DNA of 64,000 bases. It comes from Cellulosimicrobium sp. ES-005. GTDB lineage: Bacteria; Actinomycetota; Actinomycetes; Actinomycetales; Cellulomonadaceae. The notes beneath the pieces were generated by a model. That model did not search any database, was not told the DNA's origin, and saw nothing but the letters and a program-made list of their open reading frames with translations. Numbering within the stretch: the first letter of the stretch is position 1; the number at the start of each line of letters is the position of its first letter. This document shows, piece by piece, positions 8,954 to 17,251 of this stretch. Position numbers and translations under genes: made by a program. The stretch covers positions 62,001-126,000 of the forward strand of contig NZ_CP159290.1 in assembly GCF_040448685.1 (NCBI RefSeq). Reading direction: 5' to 3'.

Positions 8954-9964
8954 TCACGGCCCGGCGGGCGTCTCCTGGACGACCTGCCGGGCCGGCTCCT
9001 CGTCGCCCGCGAGCCGGTCCAGCAGGAGGCGGGCCGCCGTCGTGCCGAGCGCACGGGGGTCCAGGGGCACGAGCGCGACGTCGGACGTGCGCGAGGTCGC
9101 GAAGGGGAGGTCGCCCACGATCCCGACCCCGAGCGCCGGACCGCTGCCCGGTCCCTGGCCGCCCACCGCGTCCGCCGGGGACGCCGCGGGGCGGCCGTGC
9201 GCGTCGGCGAGCGCGCGGAGCACCCCGACGCCCACCAGGTTGTTCGTCGCGACGACCGCGTCCGGAGGGTCGGCCCGGGCGAGCAGCGCGACGGTCGCGT
9301 CGTAGCCCCCGTCGACGCGGAAGTTGGCGTGCACGAGGAGGTCGTCGGCGGGGATGCCCGCGTCGTCGAGCACCTCCCGCCAGCCGCGTGCGCGGTCGAC
9401 CGCCGTGCTCGTCGCGACCGGCCCCGTGACGCACGCGATCCGCCGGAACCCGCGCTCGACCAGCGCCTGCGCGGCCCGCCGCCCCAGCGTGACGTTGTCG
9501 AACACCACCTGGTCCACGTCCTGGCCCACCCGGCGGTCGATCACGACGACCGCCCGGCGCCGCGCGCGCAGAGCGGCGATCTCGGGCGAGCCGCTCGCGG
9601 GCGCGACGACGACCCCCGCCATGTTCTCGTGCTCCGCCACCGCGAGGTAGCGCTCCTCCTTGGCGGGGTCGTCGTCGGTGTTGCAGAGCACGACCGAGTA
9701 CCCCGCCTGCTGCGCGACGTCCTCGACGCCGCGCGCGACGGCCGTGAAGAACGGGTTCTCGACGTCGGGCAGGACGAGCGCGACGACGTCGCTCGACCGG
9801 CGGCGGAGCGAGCGCGCGGTGCGGTCGGGCACGTAGCCGAGGTCCTCGACCGCGGCGTGGACGGCGGCCGCGAGCTCGGGTCGCACGCTCTTGCCGTTGA
9901 GGACCCGGGAGACCGTGGCCGTGGACACGCCCGCGTGCCGGGCGACGTCGACGATACGGGTCAT
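8954..9964 (-). CDS. LacI-family transcriptional regulator
   Basis: 336 residues. ATG 9964 follows GAGGAGG by 8 bases. HTH: TRIVDVARHAGVSTATVSRV, then VLNGKSVRPEL and the hinge. The effector domain has FDNVTLGRRAAQALVERGFR, typical of sugar-sensing members. It carries a low-complexity Gly/Pro-rich insertion of about 20 residues around 275-295. It is divergent from the GntR gene, with a perfect LacI-type operator GTAATCGATTAC between them. I infer autoregulation and control of the 10156-16620 genes, and of the kinase at the left edge through the near-identical site there. Confidence 0.91.
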   Translation of the reverse strand: MTRIVDVARHAGVSTATVSRVLNGKSVRPELAAAVHAAVEDLGYVPDRTARSLRRRSSDVVALVLPDVENPFFTAVARGVEDVAQQAGYSVVLCNTDDDPAKEERYLAVAEHENMAGVVVAPASGSPEIAALRARRRAVVVIDRRVGQDVDQVVFDNVTLGRRAAQALVERGFRRIACVTGPVATSTAVDRARGWREVLDDAGIPADDLLVHANFRVDGGYDATVALLARADPPDAVVATNNLVGVGVLRALADAHGRPAASPADAVGGQGPGSGPALGVGIVGDLPFATSRTSDVALVPLDPRALGTTAARLLLDRLAGDEEPARQVVQETPAGP

Positions 9965-10081
9965 GGGAGCGCCTCCTCGGCGGGGGTCGTGCGCACCGGT
10001 CCGGGGTGCGCCGGGGCGGCTGTGCTCGCCGTGCCGCTCATCGTAGGGCGCGCGCCGGACGGCGGTCGGTGCGGTGGGGTC

Positions 10082-10110
10082 TTGCGGCGGCGGGTGTAAT
10101 CGATTACTGT
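10082..10110 (+). promoter_or_regulatory. Promoter of the GntR/DapA operon with embedded operator
   Basis: TTGCGG (10082-10087), 17-bp spacer, TACTGT (10105-10110) forms a good sigma-70-type promoter reading toward 10156. The 12-bp perfect palindrome GTAATCGATTAC (10096-10107) sits inside the spacer and enters the -10 box, the position expected for a repressor that blocks polymerase. The divergent LacI gene is 132 bp away. Confidence 0.6.
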
Positions 10111-10113
10111 CAC

Positions 10114-10123
10114 CTGTTAACAG
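10114..10123. promoter_or_regulatory. CTGTTAACAG palindrome, candidate GntR operator
   Basis: A perfect 10-bp AT-rich palindrome lies just after the promoter and 33 bp before the GntR start. It may be the binding site of the GntR protein itself, giving a second control layer; evidence is position and symmetry only. Confidence 0.35.
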
Positions 10124-10155
10124 TTGACTGCTGACGTTCAGAGGGGAGCGTGGCG

Positions 10156-10851
10156 ATGACCTGGACAGCGGTGGAACCGGTGCCGACGACGGCACTGAGC
10201 GACCACATCGCCGAGAGGCTGCGGCACATGATCATCGCGGGAGAGGTCCCGGCGGGGTCCCACCTCGCCGAGCCCCGGCTCGCCGAGTCGTTCGACGTGA
10301 GCCGCGGCCCGGTGCGCGACGCGCTCCGCCAGCTCGAGTCGGAGGGCCTCGTCGTCACGCGACGACGCAAGGTGTTCGCCGCGGGGCTCACCGCGGACGA
10401 CATCGTCGAGCTGTACGCGATCCGCGAGGCGATCGAGGTCCTCGCGCTGCGCCTCGCGCACCAGCGCGCCGACGCGGCCGACTGGGCGGCGGCGCTCGCC
10501 GCGCTCGACACCATGCGTGCCGCGGCCGACGACGACCGGTACGACGACTACGCGCGTGCCGACCTCGCGTTCCACTCGTCCTTCTACGCGCTGTCCGGCA
10601 GCAGGCGGCTGTTCGACATCTGGCGCCAGTACGAGCCCACCTTCGCCGTGCTCCTCCAGATCACGAACGCCGAGGACATCGACCTCGGCCCGTCGTTCGC
10701 CTCGCACGTCGCGATCCTCGAGACGACGCGGGCCGGCCGCGTGGAGGAAGCCGTGGCGGAGGTGCAGGAGCACCTGCTCGGCGCCCGCACGCGCATGGTG
10801 CAGGCCCACGCCCGCATCTCGACCCCGACCGACGGAGAGCTTCCCGCATGA
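10156..10851 (+). CDS. GntR-family regulator, FCD (FadR-type) domain
   Basis: 231 residues from ATG 10156, about 8 bases after GAGGGGAG; a GTG at 10150 is too close to that site. The winged HTH reads LRHMIIAGEVPAGSHLAE then SRGPVRDALRQLESEGLVV, the classic GntR signature. The C-terminal all-helical FCD domain contains REAIEVLALRLA and DLAFHSSFYALSGSRRL with the D/H metal-type positions. FCD regulators usually sense small carboxylic acids or sugar acids. It overlaps the DapA-type lyase gene by 4 bp, so it probably regulates this operon in answer to the lyase substrate or product. Confidence 0.9.
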   Translation: MTWTAVEPVPTTALSDHIAERLRHMIIAGEVPAGSHLAEPRLAESFDVSRGPVRDALRQLESEGLVVTRRRKVFAAGLTADDIVELYAIREAIEVLALRLAHQRADAADWAAALAALDTMRAAADDDRYDDYARADLAFHSSFYALSGSRRLFDIWRQYEPTFAVLLQITNAEDIDLGPSFASHVAILETTRAGRVEEAVAEVQEHLLGARTRMVQAHARISTPTDGELPA

Positions 10852-11717
10852 CTACCACCCCTCACCTGCTGCCCGCCCTGGTGACGGCGTTCGGCCAGGA
10901 CGGCGCGCTCGACCTCGTGTCGTGCCGCCGGCTCTTCGCCCGGGCGGCGACGCTCGACGTCGAGGCGCACTTCGTCGCCGGCACGACCGGCGAGTTCGTG
11001 ACGCTGTCCGACGACGAGCGGCTCGCCGTGATCGGGGCCGCCGTCGACGAGATCGGGCCCCAGCACGTGTTCGCCCACGTGGGAGCCGCGTCCGAGCACG
11101 CGGCCGTCCGACTCGCGATGCGCGCGCACGAGCTCGGCGCCCGACGGTTCGCGGCGATCACCCCGTACTACACGGCCGTGCCGCGCGCGGCGCTCGTCGA
11201 CTACTACACGGGACTGCGCCGCGCCCTCGACGGGTGCGAGCTGTTCGCCTACGTCTTTCCCGACCGTACGGGCCTCGACATCTCGCCCGAGGACCTGGCC
11301 GCCGTCGTGGTGGCGGCCGGTCTCGACGGGGTCAAGGTGAGCGTCCCAGGCGTCGACTACGTGGGTCGCCTGGTGGACGCGCTGCCCGCCGGGGCGGTCG
11401 TCTACTCCGGGAACGACGCTCTGCTGCCCGAGGTCGTCGAGGCCGGGGGGGCCGGCGTCGTCTCGGGAGTCATGCAGGCGGGACCGGAGCCGTTCCTGCG
11501 CCAGGCCGAGGCGCTGCGCCGAGGCGACGTCGCGGCGGCGCTCGCCGTCCGGCCGGACGTCGACGCGCTCGTCGGGGTCTACGGCCCGAACCTCGCCGCG
11601 ACGAAGGCGCGCCTGGTCGCCGAGGGCCTGCTCGCCTCCTCTGCCGTGCGCGTCCCGCACGTGTCCCGACCCGCCACCGACCCGGTCCCCGAACCACCTG
11701 CCGTCGTGCAGGCCTGA
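10848..11717 (+). CDS. DapA/N-acetylneuraminate lyase-family aldolase
   Basis: 289 residues, a normal length for this TIM-barrel family. GTTGEF (45-50) binds the keto-acid carboxylate, Y135 in YVFPDRTG is the catalytic tyrosine and K163 in GVKVS the Schiff-base lysine. Such enzymes split or join pyruvate with an aldehyde; members serve in lysine synthesis, sialic acid and keto-deoxy sugar acid breakdown. Because it sits between an FCD-type GntR gene and an importer, with an FAD oxidoreductase downstream, I favour catabolism of a sugar acid or keto-deoxy acid. Not biosynthetic DapA: no lysine genes are near. Confidence 0.88.
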   Translation: MTTTPHLLPALVTAFGQDGALDLVSCRRLFARAATLDVEAHFVAGTTGEFVTLSDDERLAVIGAAVDEIGPQHVFAHVGAASEHAAVRLAMRAHELGARRFAAITPYYTAVPRAALVDYYTGLRRALDGCELFAYVFPDRTGLDISPEDLAAVVVAAGLDGVKVSVPGVDYVGRLVDALPAGAVVYSGNDALLPEVVEAGGAGVVSGVMQAGPEPFLRQAEALRRGDVAAALAVRPDVDALVGVYGPNLAATKARLVAEGLLASSAVRVPHVSRPATDPVPEPPAVVQA

Positions 11718-11739
11718 CCGTCCCGCCCGGAGGTCGACG

Positions 11740-12687
11740 ATGACCATGAGCCTGACCACCCCGCCCACGACGCCGCCCCCCGCGGACGTCGAGCCGGCCC
11801 GTGCGCCGGCACGCCCGCCCCGCCGCCGGTCGCTGCGGTCGACCCGCCTGCCCGTCGCGCTGCTCGCGCCGGCTGTCGTGCTCGTCGCGATCGTGTCGGT
11901 GTTCCCCATCCTCTTCGCGCTCAACCTCTCCGTGCACGAGACCCGGTACACCGAGGTCGAGGACTTCGTCGGTCTCCAGCACTACGCCCAGGTGCTGGGC
12001 ACCACCGAGGGCTGGGCCATGATCGGCCGCTCGATGGTCTACGTGCTCGGGTCGCTGGTCCTCGCGCTCCCGCTCGCCGTCGGCCTCGCCCACCTGCTCG
12101 ACCGCCCCGCGAGGTTCCGTCGCGTGTTCCGCGTGCTGATCCTCATGCCCTGGGTCATCTCGCAGACCGTGGCCGCGCTCCTGTGGCGCTGGCTCCTCAA
12201 CCCCGACTACGGGCCGCTGGGCCTGGGGAGCCTGGGTGGCTCCCGCGTCGACGTGCTCGCCGACCCGGTGCTCGCGATGGTCGCCCTCGTCCTGGTGAAC
12301 GTGTGGCTGAGCTACCCGCTCGCGACGATCCTCACGCTCGCCGCGCTCCAGGGCGTTCCGGCCGAGCTGCACGAGGCGGCCGAGGTGGACGGCGCGAGCG
12401 CGTTCCGCAGGTTCCGCTCCGTGACCCTGCCCATGATCATGCCGACGGTCTTCGTCGTGGCGATCATGCTCACGCTGCTCTACTTCAACATGGTCACGCT
12501 CGTCCTGACCTTCACGGGCGGCGGGCCCTTCAACGCGACGCTGCTCGTGAGCCTCGAGGCCTACCAGCAGTCGTTCAGCTTCTTCAACCTCGGCCTCGGC
12601 GCGGCGTACAGCGTGATCCTGTTCGTCTTCAACGTCGTCTTCGGCCTGGCCTACATCAAGATGCTGCGGGGTGACCGTGATGCCTGA
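11740..12687 (+). CDS. Sugar ABC transporter permease (MalF-like)
   Basis: 315 residues. GGAGG lies 6 bases before ATG 11740. Proline-rich cytoplasmic N-terminal tail (about 40 residues), then six membrane segments. The EAA loop is EAAEVDGASAFRRFRSV. It forms the channel with the next permease, which overlaps its end by 8 bp. The binding protein is encoded third (13690) rather than first, unlike the operon at 1387. No ATPase gene is present. Confidence 0.92.
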   Translation: MTMSLTTPPTTPPPADVEPARAPARPPRRRSLRSTRLPVALLAPAVVLVAIVSVFPILFALNLSVHETRYTEVEDFVGLQHYAQVLGTTEGWAMIGRSMVYVLGSLVLALPLAVGLAHLLDRPARFRRVFRVLILMPWVISQTVAALLWRWLLNPDYGPLGLGSLGGSRVDVLADPVLAMVALVLVNVWLSYPLATILTLAALQGVPAELHEAAEVDGASAFRRFRSVTLPMIMPTVFVVAIMLTLLYFNMVTLVLTFTGGGPFNATLLVSLEAYQQSFSFFNLGLGAAYSVILFVFNVVFGLAYIKMLRGDRDA

Positions 12688-13606
12688 GACGACCACGACC
12701 CTGGCGCCGGCGACCGCACCGACGCCGTCCTCGACCCGGGCCGGACGGCGGTCGCGGCCCCGCGGAGGTGCGGTGTCCCACGGGCGGCACCGGCCGGCCG
12801 GCCCGCTCGCGTACGTCGGCCTCGTCGCGGCGTCCGTGTTCGCCGTGCTCCCGCTCCTGTGGGCGCTGTCGACCTCGTTCAAGAGCAAGGGCGCGGTGCT
12901 CTCGGACAGCGGCTGGATCCCGGCCGCCCCGACGCTCGAGAACTACACCAAGGTCCTCTTCGAGTCCCAGGTGCCGCGCTACCTCCTCAACAGCATCGTC
13001 GTCGCCGCGGGTTCGGTCGTGCTGACCATCGTGCTCGCCCTGCTCGGCGCCTACGCGACCGCCCGGTTCGCGTTCCGCGGCCGCGACGCGAGCCTGTTCC
13101 TCATCCTCATGACGTCGATGATCCCGGGCATCGCGATCCTCGTGCCCCTGTACTTCCTCGCGGTCCGCACCGGGCTGTACGACACCTACGCCGGCATGAT
13201 CGTCGTCTACACCGCGTGGCAGGTCCCGACCGTGCTGTGGATGCTGCGGGGCTTCCTCCAGTCGATCCCCGGCTCGCTCGAGGAGGCGGGGCGCATCGAC
13301 GGCGCGGGCGACCTGCGGATCATGGTCCAGCTCGTGCTGCCGCTCGCCAAGCCGGGCATCGCGGCGGCGTCCGTCGTCGCGTTCGTCGCGGTCTGGAACG
13401 ACTTCCTCATCGCCTCGACCATGGTCAGCTCCGACGAGAAGCGCCTGGTCGCCGTCGGCCTCTACAACTACCTGTCCCAGTACGGCATCGAGTGGGGCCA
13501 GCTCACCGCCGCCGTCGTCGTCACCGTCGTCCCGATGATCGTGCTCTTCGTCCTCATGGAGAAGCGCATCGTCTCGGGCCTGTCCGCGGGCGCGACCAAG
13601 GGGTGA
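12680..13606 (+). CDS. Sugar ABC transporter permease (MalG-like)
   Basis: 308 residues from ATG 12680, inside the end of the previous gene; an in-frame GTG at 12671 is possible. Basic tail of about 45 residues, six membrane segments, EAA loop EEAGRIDGAGDLRIMVQL and the VWNDFLIAS motif that follows it in this family. Partner of the permease at 11740 and of the lipoprotein at 13690. Confidence 0.92.
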   Translation: MPETTTTLAPATAPTPSSTRAGRRSRPRGGAVSHGRHRPAGPLAYVGLVAASVFAVLPLLWALSTSFKSKGAVLSDSGWIPAAPTLENYTKVLFESQVPRYLLNSIVVAAGSVVLTIVLALLGAYATARFAFRGRDASLFLILMTSMIPGIAILVPLYFLAVRTGLYDTYAGMIVVYTAWQVPTVLWMLRGFLQSIPGSLEEAGRIDGAGDLRIMVQLVLPLAKPGIAAASVVAFVAVWNDFLIASTMVSSDEKRLVAVGLYNYLSQYGIEWGQLTAAVVVTVVPMIVLFVLMEKRIVSGLSAGATKG

Positions 13607-13689
13607 GCCGGGTCCCGCCGACCCGGCGCGCCGCGCCCACGTCCTCGAGCAGCACCCACCTCCGCACGCACTTCAAGGAAGAAGGAACC

Positions 13690-14982
13690 ATGCGTACCTC
13701 CACCACCCGCAGGGCCGTCGCGCTCGCAGCGACCGGGGCGCTCGCCCTCTCGCTCGCCGCATGCGGCGGGGACTCGTCGTCCGGCGGCTCGTCCGACCTC
13801 GAGCTCTGGACGTTCCTCGACCCGAGCTCGGCCGACGACGCGCGCGGGAAGGCGCTCAAGGAGATCGTCGACGGCTTCAACGCGAGCCAGGACGACGTGA
13901 CCGTGACCGTCCGCTCGATCAACTACGCGCAGATCGACGCCGAGGTCATCCGGGCGACGAGCAGCGGCCAGGGCCCGGACATCCTCAACGTGTACAGCAC
14001 CCAGCTCGCGACGCACGTGGACGCGCGCACGCTCCAACCCCTCGGGGACGTGGCGGGCACCGAGCTCGACGAGCTCGAGGCGGACTCGATCTTCCCGTTC
14101 GACGGCGTCACGTTCGACGGCGACGTCATGTCCGTGCCGTGGGAGGTCCGGGCGTGGATGCTCTGGTACCGCGCCGACCTCCTCGACGAGATCGGCGCCG
14201 AGGTGCCCTCGACGACGGACGAGCTCGTCGACGTGGCGGGACGGCTGAGCGCCGAGACCGACGTGACGACGGGTCTCGCGATCGGGTTCTCGGACCAGGG
14301 CCTCGGCGCCGACTTCGTCGAGAAGTTCATCCCCTTCACGTGGGCGAACGGCGGCGAGATCCTCGACGACTCGGGCGAGCCCGCGTTCGCGAGCGACGCA
14401 GGCGTCGCGGCGCTCGACCTCATGAGCGACTTCCACGATGCCGGCGCGTTCGGCGACGAGGCGCTCAGCATGACGGCCGACGACGTCGTGCAGGGGGTCT
14501 CGGCGGGGACCATCGGCATGGCGATCGAGGGCACGCAGCGCGTGAGCGCGGCGCGTGCCGGGGACGGGATCGGCGAGAACCTGCAGGTCGTCCCGGTGCC
14601 GTTCGACGCCGCGGGCCCGCTGCCCACGGCGGTCGCCGGCCAGACGATGGGCATCGGGGCGAACTCCTCGGACCCGGAGGGCGCGTGGGAGTTCATCAAG
14701 TACTACACGTCGGTCGAGTCGGCGACGGCGTTCGCCGAGGCCGGCGTCCTGCCCTCGCGGTCCTCGGTCTACGACTCGGACGACTTCGCGAGCCTCGGCA
14801 ACGCCGAGGAGCTGCGCACCTGGCGCGACTACATCGCCGAGCACGGGCGCCCCGAGGTCACGTCGACGAGGTTCAACGAGCTGAGCGCCGCCCTGGTGTC
14901 GGCCGGCCAGCAGACGGTCTTCAAGGGAGCCGACCCGCTCCCGTCGCTCCAGACGGCGGCGTCCGCCTACTCGGGCGGCTGA
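13690..14982 (+). CDS. Sugar ABC transporter substrate-binding lipoprotein
   Basis: 430 residues. AAGGAAGAAGG precedes ATG 13690. Lipoprotein signal with LSLAACGGD lipobox and a Ser/Gly linker. The remaining sequence is an extracellular solute-binding family 1 domain (ATSSGQGPDILNVYSTQLA, IGMAIEGTQRVSAARAG). It delivers the ligand to the permeases at 11740 and 12680. The neighbouring lyase and FAD enzyme suggest an acidic sugar derivative as ligand; this is inference. A perfect 26-bp palindrome after the stop should end or attenuate transcription before the oxidoreductase gene. Confidence 0.92.
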   Translation: MRTSTTRRAVALAATGALALSLAACGGDSSSGGSSDLELWTFLDPSSADDARGKALKEIVDGFNASQDDVTVTVRSINYAQIDAEVIRATSSGQGPDILNVYSTQLATHVDARTLQPLGDVAGTELDELEADSIFPFDGVTFDGDVMSVPWEVRAWMLWYRADLLDEIGAEVPSTTDELVDVAGRLSAETDVTTGLAIGFSDQGLGADFVEKFIPFTWANGGEILDDSGEPAFASDAGVAALDLMSDFHDAGAFGDEALSMTADDVVQGVSAGTIGMAIEGTQRVSAARAGDGIGENLQVVPVPFDAAGPLPTAVAGQTMGIGANSSDPEGAWEFIKYYTSVESATAFAEAGVLPSRSSVYDSDDFASLGNAEELRTWRDYIAEHGRPEVTSTRFNELSAALVSAGQQTVFKGADPLPSLQTAASAYSGG

Positions 14983-14993
14983 CCACCGGCCCA

Positions 14994-15019
14994 CCGGGAC
15001 GGCCCGCGGGCCGTCCCGG
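14994..15019. terminator. Terminator/attenuator hairpin, perfect 26-bp palindrome
   Basis: Arms CCGGGACGGCCCG and its exact complement lie 12 bp after the binding-protein stop. It has no U-tract and is followed by a co-directional gene, so it may stabilise the upstream mRNA or reduce read-through. Confidence 0.65.
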
Positions 15020-15096
15020 CCCACCGTCCCGCCGCAGGGACGCAGCACGGCACGAGCAGCACGGCAACGAGCACCACCACCCAGGAAGGACACTCC

Positions 15097-16620
15097 ATGA
15101 GCACCACCTCGACCGACTTCGACGTCATCGTCTGCGGGGGCGGACCGTCCGGATTCATCGCCGCGATCGCTGCGGCACGCACGGGCGCGAAGACCCTGCT
15201 CGTGGAGCGGTACGGGTTCCTCGGCGGCATGGCGACCATCGGGTGGTTGGGTCCCATCTCGCCCTTCTACTTCAAGGACGAGCGCGTCATCGCGGGCGTG
15301 CCGTACGACTTCGTCCGGCACATGGTGGCGGCGGGGGGCTCCACGGGGCACATCCGCTGCACGAACCCGCACGGGAGCGGGAGCTACCTGTGCTTCTACG
15401 ACCGCGAGCAGTACAAGTGGTCGGCCATGACGCTGTTCCTCGAAGCCGGCGGCACCCCGCTCCTGCACACCTGGATCGCGGACACGATCGTCGAGGACGG
15501 CGCCGTGCGGGGCGTCGTCGTGGAGAACAAGGGCGGCAGGAGCGAGATCCGTGCCAAGGTCGTCGTCGACGCGACGGGCGACGGTGACGTCGCCGCGCGG
15601 GCCGGTGCCGCCCACACCGTCGGCAACGGTCACGGGCTGTCCCAGCCCGCGACGCTCATGTTCGACATGGAGGGAGTCGACACGCTCGCGGTGAAGAGGT
15701 ACATGGACGAGCACCCCGAGGACTTCGAGTGGGCCTCCGAGTTCGTCGCGGTGTCCGACTACTCGCCCCGGCTCCCGCAGCCGAAGGACCACTTCGTCGG
15801 CCAGGGCTTCGTCGAGATGGTCGGCAAGGCCATGGCCGACGAGGAGCTCTACCTGGGCCGCGACTCGATCCTCTTCCTCACGACCACGCACCACGGCGTC
15901 CTGCACTTCAACTCGACGCGCGTCGCGGAGGTCGACGCCACCGACGCGGAGTCCCTCACCCGCGCGGAGATCGACGCCCGACGCCAGGTCATGTCGCTCT
16001 CGCGCTTCCTCGTCGAGAAGGTGCCCGGGTTCGAGAACGCCCAGCTCGCGGGGACCGGGACGGCGCTCGGGATCCGCGAGAGCCGCCACATCACGGGTGA
16101 GTACGTGCTCACCGGGGAGGACGTCGTCAACGGGCAGAAGTTCGACGACGTCGTCTCGCGCGGCTACTTCCCGATCGACATCCACAACCTCAAGGGCAAG
16201 TCGGGGTACACGGGCGGGGGCACGTGGCAGGACCTCGAGGACACGTACGACGTGCCCCAGCGGGCGCTCATCCCCGTGGAGCTCGACGGGCTCGTGATGG
16301 CGGGCCGCGCGATCTCCGCCGACCAGGCGGCGCACGGCTCCTTCCGGACGCAAGGCGGCGTCATGGCCATCGGCCACGCGGCGGGCACGCTCGCGGCGCT
16401 GGCGGCGAAGAGCGGTACGCGTCCGCGCGAGGTCGACCACCGTGACGTCCAGGCGACCCTGCTGGACCAGGGGGCGTCGCTGCGCCGCGACCCCGTGGCG
16501 GTGGAGCGCGAGCGCCGCCTCGCCGTCGACGCCGTGAACGCCGCGCTCGCCGCGGGCGAGGTGCACGACGCCTACCTCGCCGAGGCGGAGACGTTCACGG
16601 GTCGCGCCCCGCGCCTCTGA
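15097..16620 (+). CDS. FAD-dependent oxidoreductase (FAD_oxidored family)
   Basis: 507 residues. AGGAAGGA precedes ATG 15097. The N-terminal Rossmann motif is VIVCGGGPSGFIAAIAAARTG with ERYGFLGGMAT directly after, which is characteristic of the PF12831-type FAD-dependent oxidoreductases. VVDATGDGDVAARAG is the second FAD motif and AAHGSFRTQGGVMAIGHAAG the C-terminal FAD contact. Substrate unknown; relatives are found in sugar and polyol catabolic clusters. No signal peptide, so cytoplasmic. It follows the importer genes and is separated by a hairpin. It may oxidise the imported compound before the lyase acts. Confidence 0.85.
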   Translation: MSTTSTDFDVIVCGGGPSGFIAAIAAARTGAKTLLVERYGFLGGMATIGWLGPISPFYFKDERVIAGVPYDFVRHMVAAGGSTGHIRCTNPHGSGSYLCFYDREQYKWSAMTLFLEAGGTPLLHTWIADTIVEDGAVRGVVVENKGGRSEIRAKVVVDATGDGDVAARAGAAHTVGNGHGLSQPATLMFDMEGVDTLAVKRYMDEHPEDFEWASEFVAVSDYSPRLPQPKDHFVGQGFVEMVGKAMADEELYLGRDSILFLTTTHHGVLHFNSTRVAEVDATDAESLTRAEIDARRQVMSLSRFLVEKVPGFENAQLAGTGTALGIRESRHITGEYVLTGEDVVNGQKFDDVVSRGYFPIDIHNLKGKSGYTGGGTWQDLEDTYDVPQRALIPVELDGLVMAGRAISADQAAHGSFRTQGGVMAIGHAAGTLAALAAKSGTRPREVDHRDVQATLLDQGASLRRDPVAVERERRLAVDAVNAALAAGEVHDAYLAEAETFTGRAPRL

Positions 16621-16657
16621 GGACGCGCCGTCCGCCCGGCCGCGCTCTCGCGACCCG

Positions 16658-16691
16658 CCGTGGCCCGTCCCGACCCGGGGGCGGGCCACGG
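16658..16691. terminator. Bidirectional terminator hairpin, copy 1 of an identical pair
   Basis: 34 bases: CCGTGGCCCG arm, a T-G pair and CCC/GGG extension, and a short loop. It lies between the convergent ends of the oxidoreductase (16620) and the YchJ-type gene (16708). It is repeated exactly, but inverted, at 17197-17230. Confidence 0.7.
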
Positions 16692-16707
16692 GCGCGCGGT
16701 CGGTCGG

Positions 16708-17151
16708 CTACGCGGGGTGGGCCCCGTCGACGTAGTACCAGCGGTCGCCCTCGCGTACGAACCGGCTGACCTCGTGGAGCCGACCGCGGTCGGAGCGGTC
16801 CGTGCGCGACCGGTGGTACGCGGCGAACTCGACGACGCCCGTGGTGTCGAACGGGCCGCCGGCCTCCGTGCGCAGGACGTCGAGGCGGCGCCACTCGAGG
16901 TCGTCGTCGAGGTCGAGGTCGGCCGGCCGGGTGGACGCGTGCCAGGTCGCGCGCAGGTAGCCGGCGTCGCCGACGGCGAACGCGCTGTAGCGCGAGCGCA
17001 TGAGCGCCTCCGCGGTCGGGGCGTGCGGGCCCGGTGCCGCGCCGTCCGGGCCGGGTCGCAGGCCCGCGTGGTAGCGGCCGCAGCACGCCGGGTAGGCGTC
17101 GCCGGACAGGCAGGGGCATCGGACGCCGTCGGCGGTCGGGTGCGCGCTCAT
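16708..17151 (-). CDS. YchJ-type (UPF0225) SEC-C motif protein
   Basis: 147 residues. N-terminal zinc-binding cysteines in CPCLSGDAYPACCGRYH resemble the SEC-C element, followed by LMRSRYSAFAVGDAGYL and YVDGAHPA, all hallmarks of the YchJ family (NTF2-like fold after the cysteine motif). The biochemical role of this family is not settled. It is a solitary minus-strand gene, flanked on both sides by identical 34-bp hairpins in inverted orientation. The start ATG 17151 gives the conserved family length. Confidence 0.87.
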   Translation of the reverse strand: MSAHPTADGVRCPCLSGDAYPACCGRYHAGLRPGPDGAAPGPHAPTAEALMRSRYSAFAVGDAGYLRATWHASTRPADLDLDDDLEWRRLDVLRTEAGGPFDTTGVVEFAAYHRSRTDRSDRGRLHEVSRFVREGDRWYYVDGAHPA

Positions 17152-17196
17152 GCCGCCGAACCTACCGGTGCCTCGGGCGGGGCTCGTCGTCCGCGA

Positions 17197-17230
17197 CCGT
17201 GGCCCGCCCCCGGGTCGGGACGGGCCACGG
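17197..17230. terminator. Terminator hairpin, copy 2, inverted
   Basis: Exact reverse complement of 16658-16691. It lies between the YchJ-type start and the 3' end of the minus-strand chitinase, where it would end chitinase transcription. Confidence 0.7.
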
Positions 17231-17251
17231 TCGTCTGCGCCGGACGGACGG

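Noticed and set aside
13468-16689. A 1073-codon open frame on the minus strand, and similar long antisense frames at 19013-22399, 53780-57301 and 57553-60501
   Set aside because: They lie opposite well-supported genes and show the Arg/Val/Asp/Gly-rich composition of high-GC shadow frames, without domains or ribosome sites.
16658-17230. The identical inverted hairpins as ends of an insertion sequence
   Set aside because: The enclosed YchJ-type gene is not a transposase, and no target-site duplication was found beyond the hairpins.
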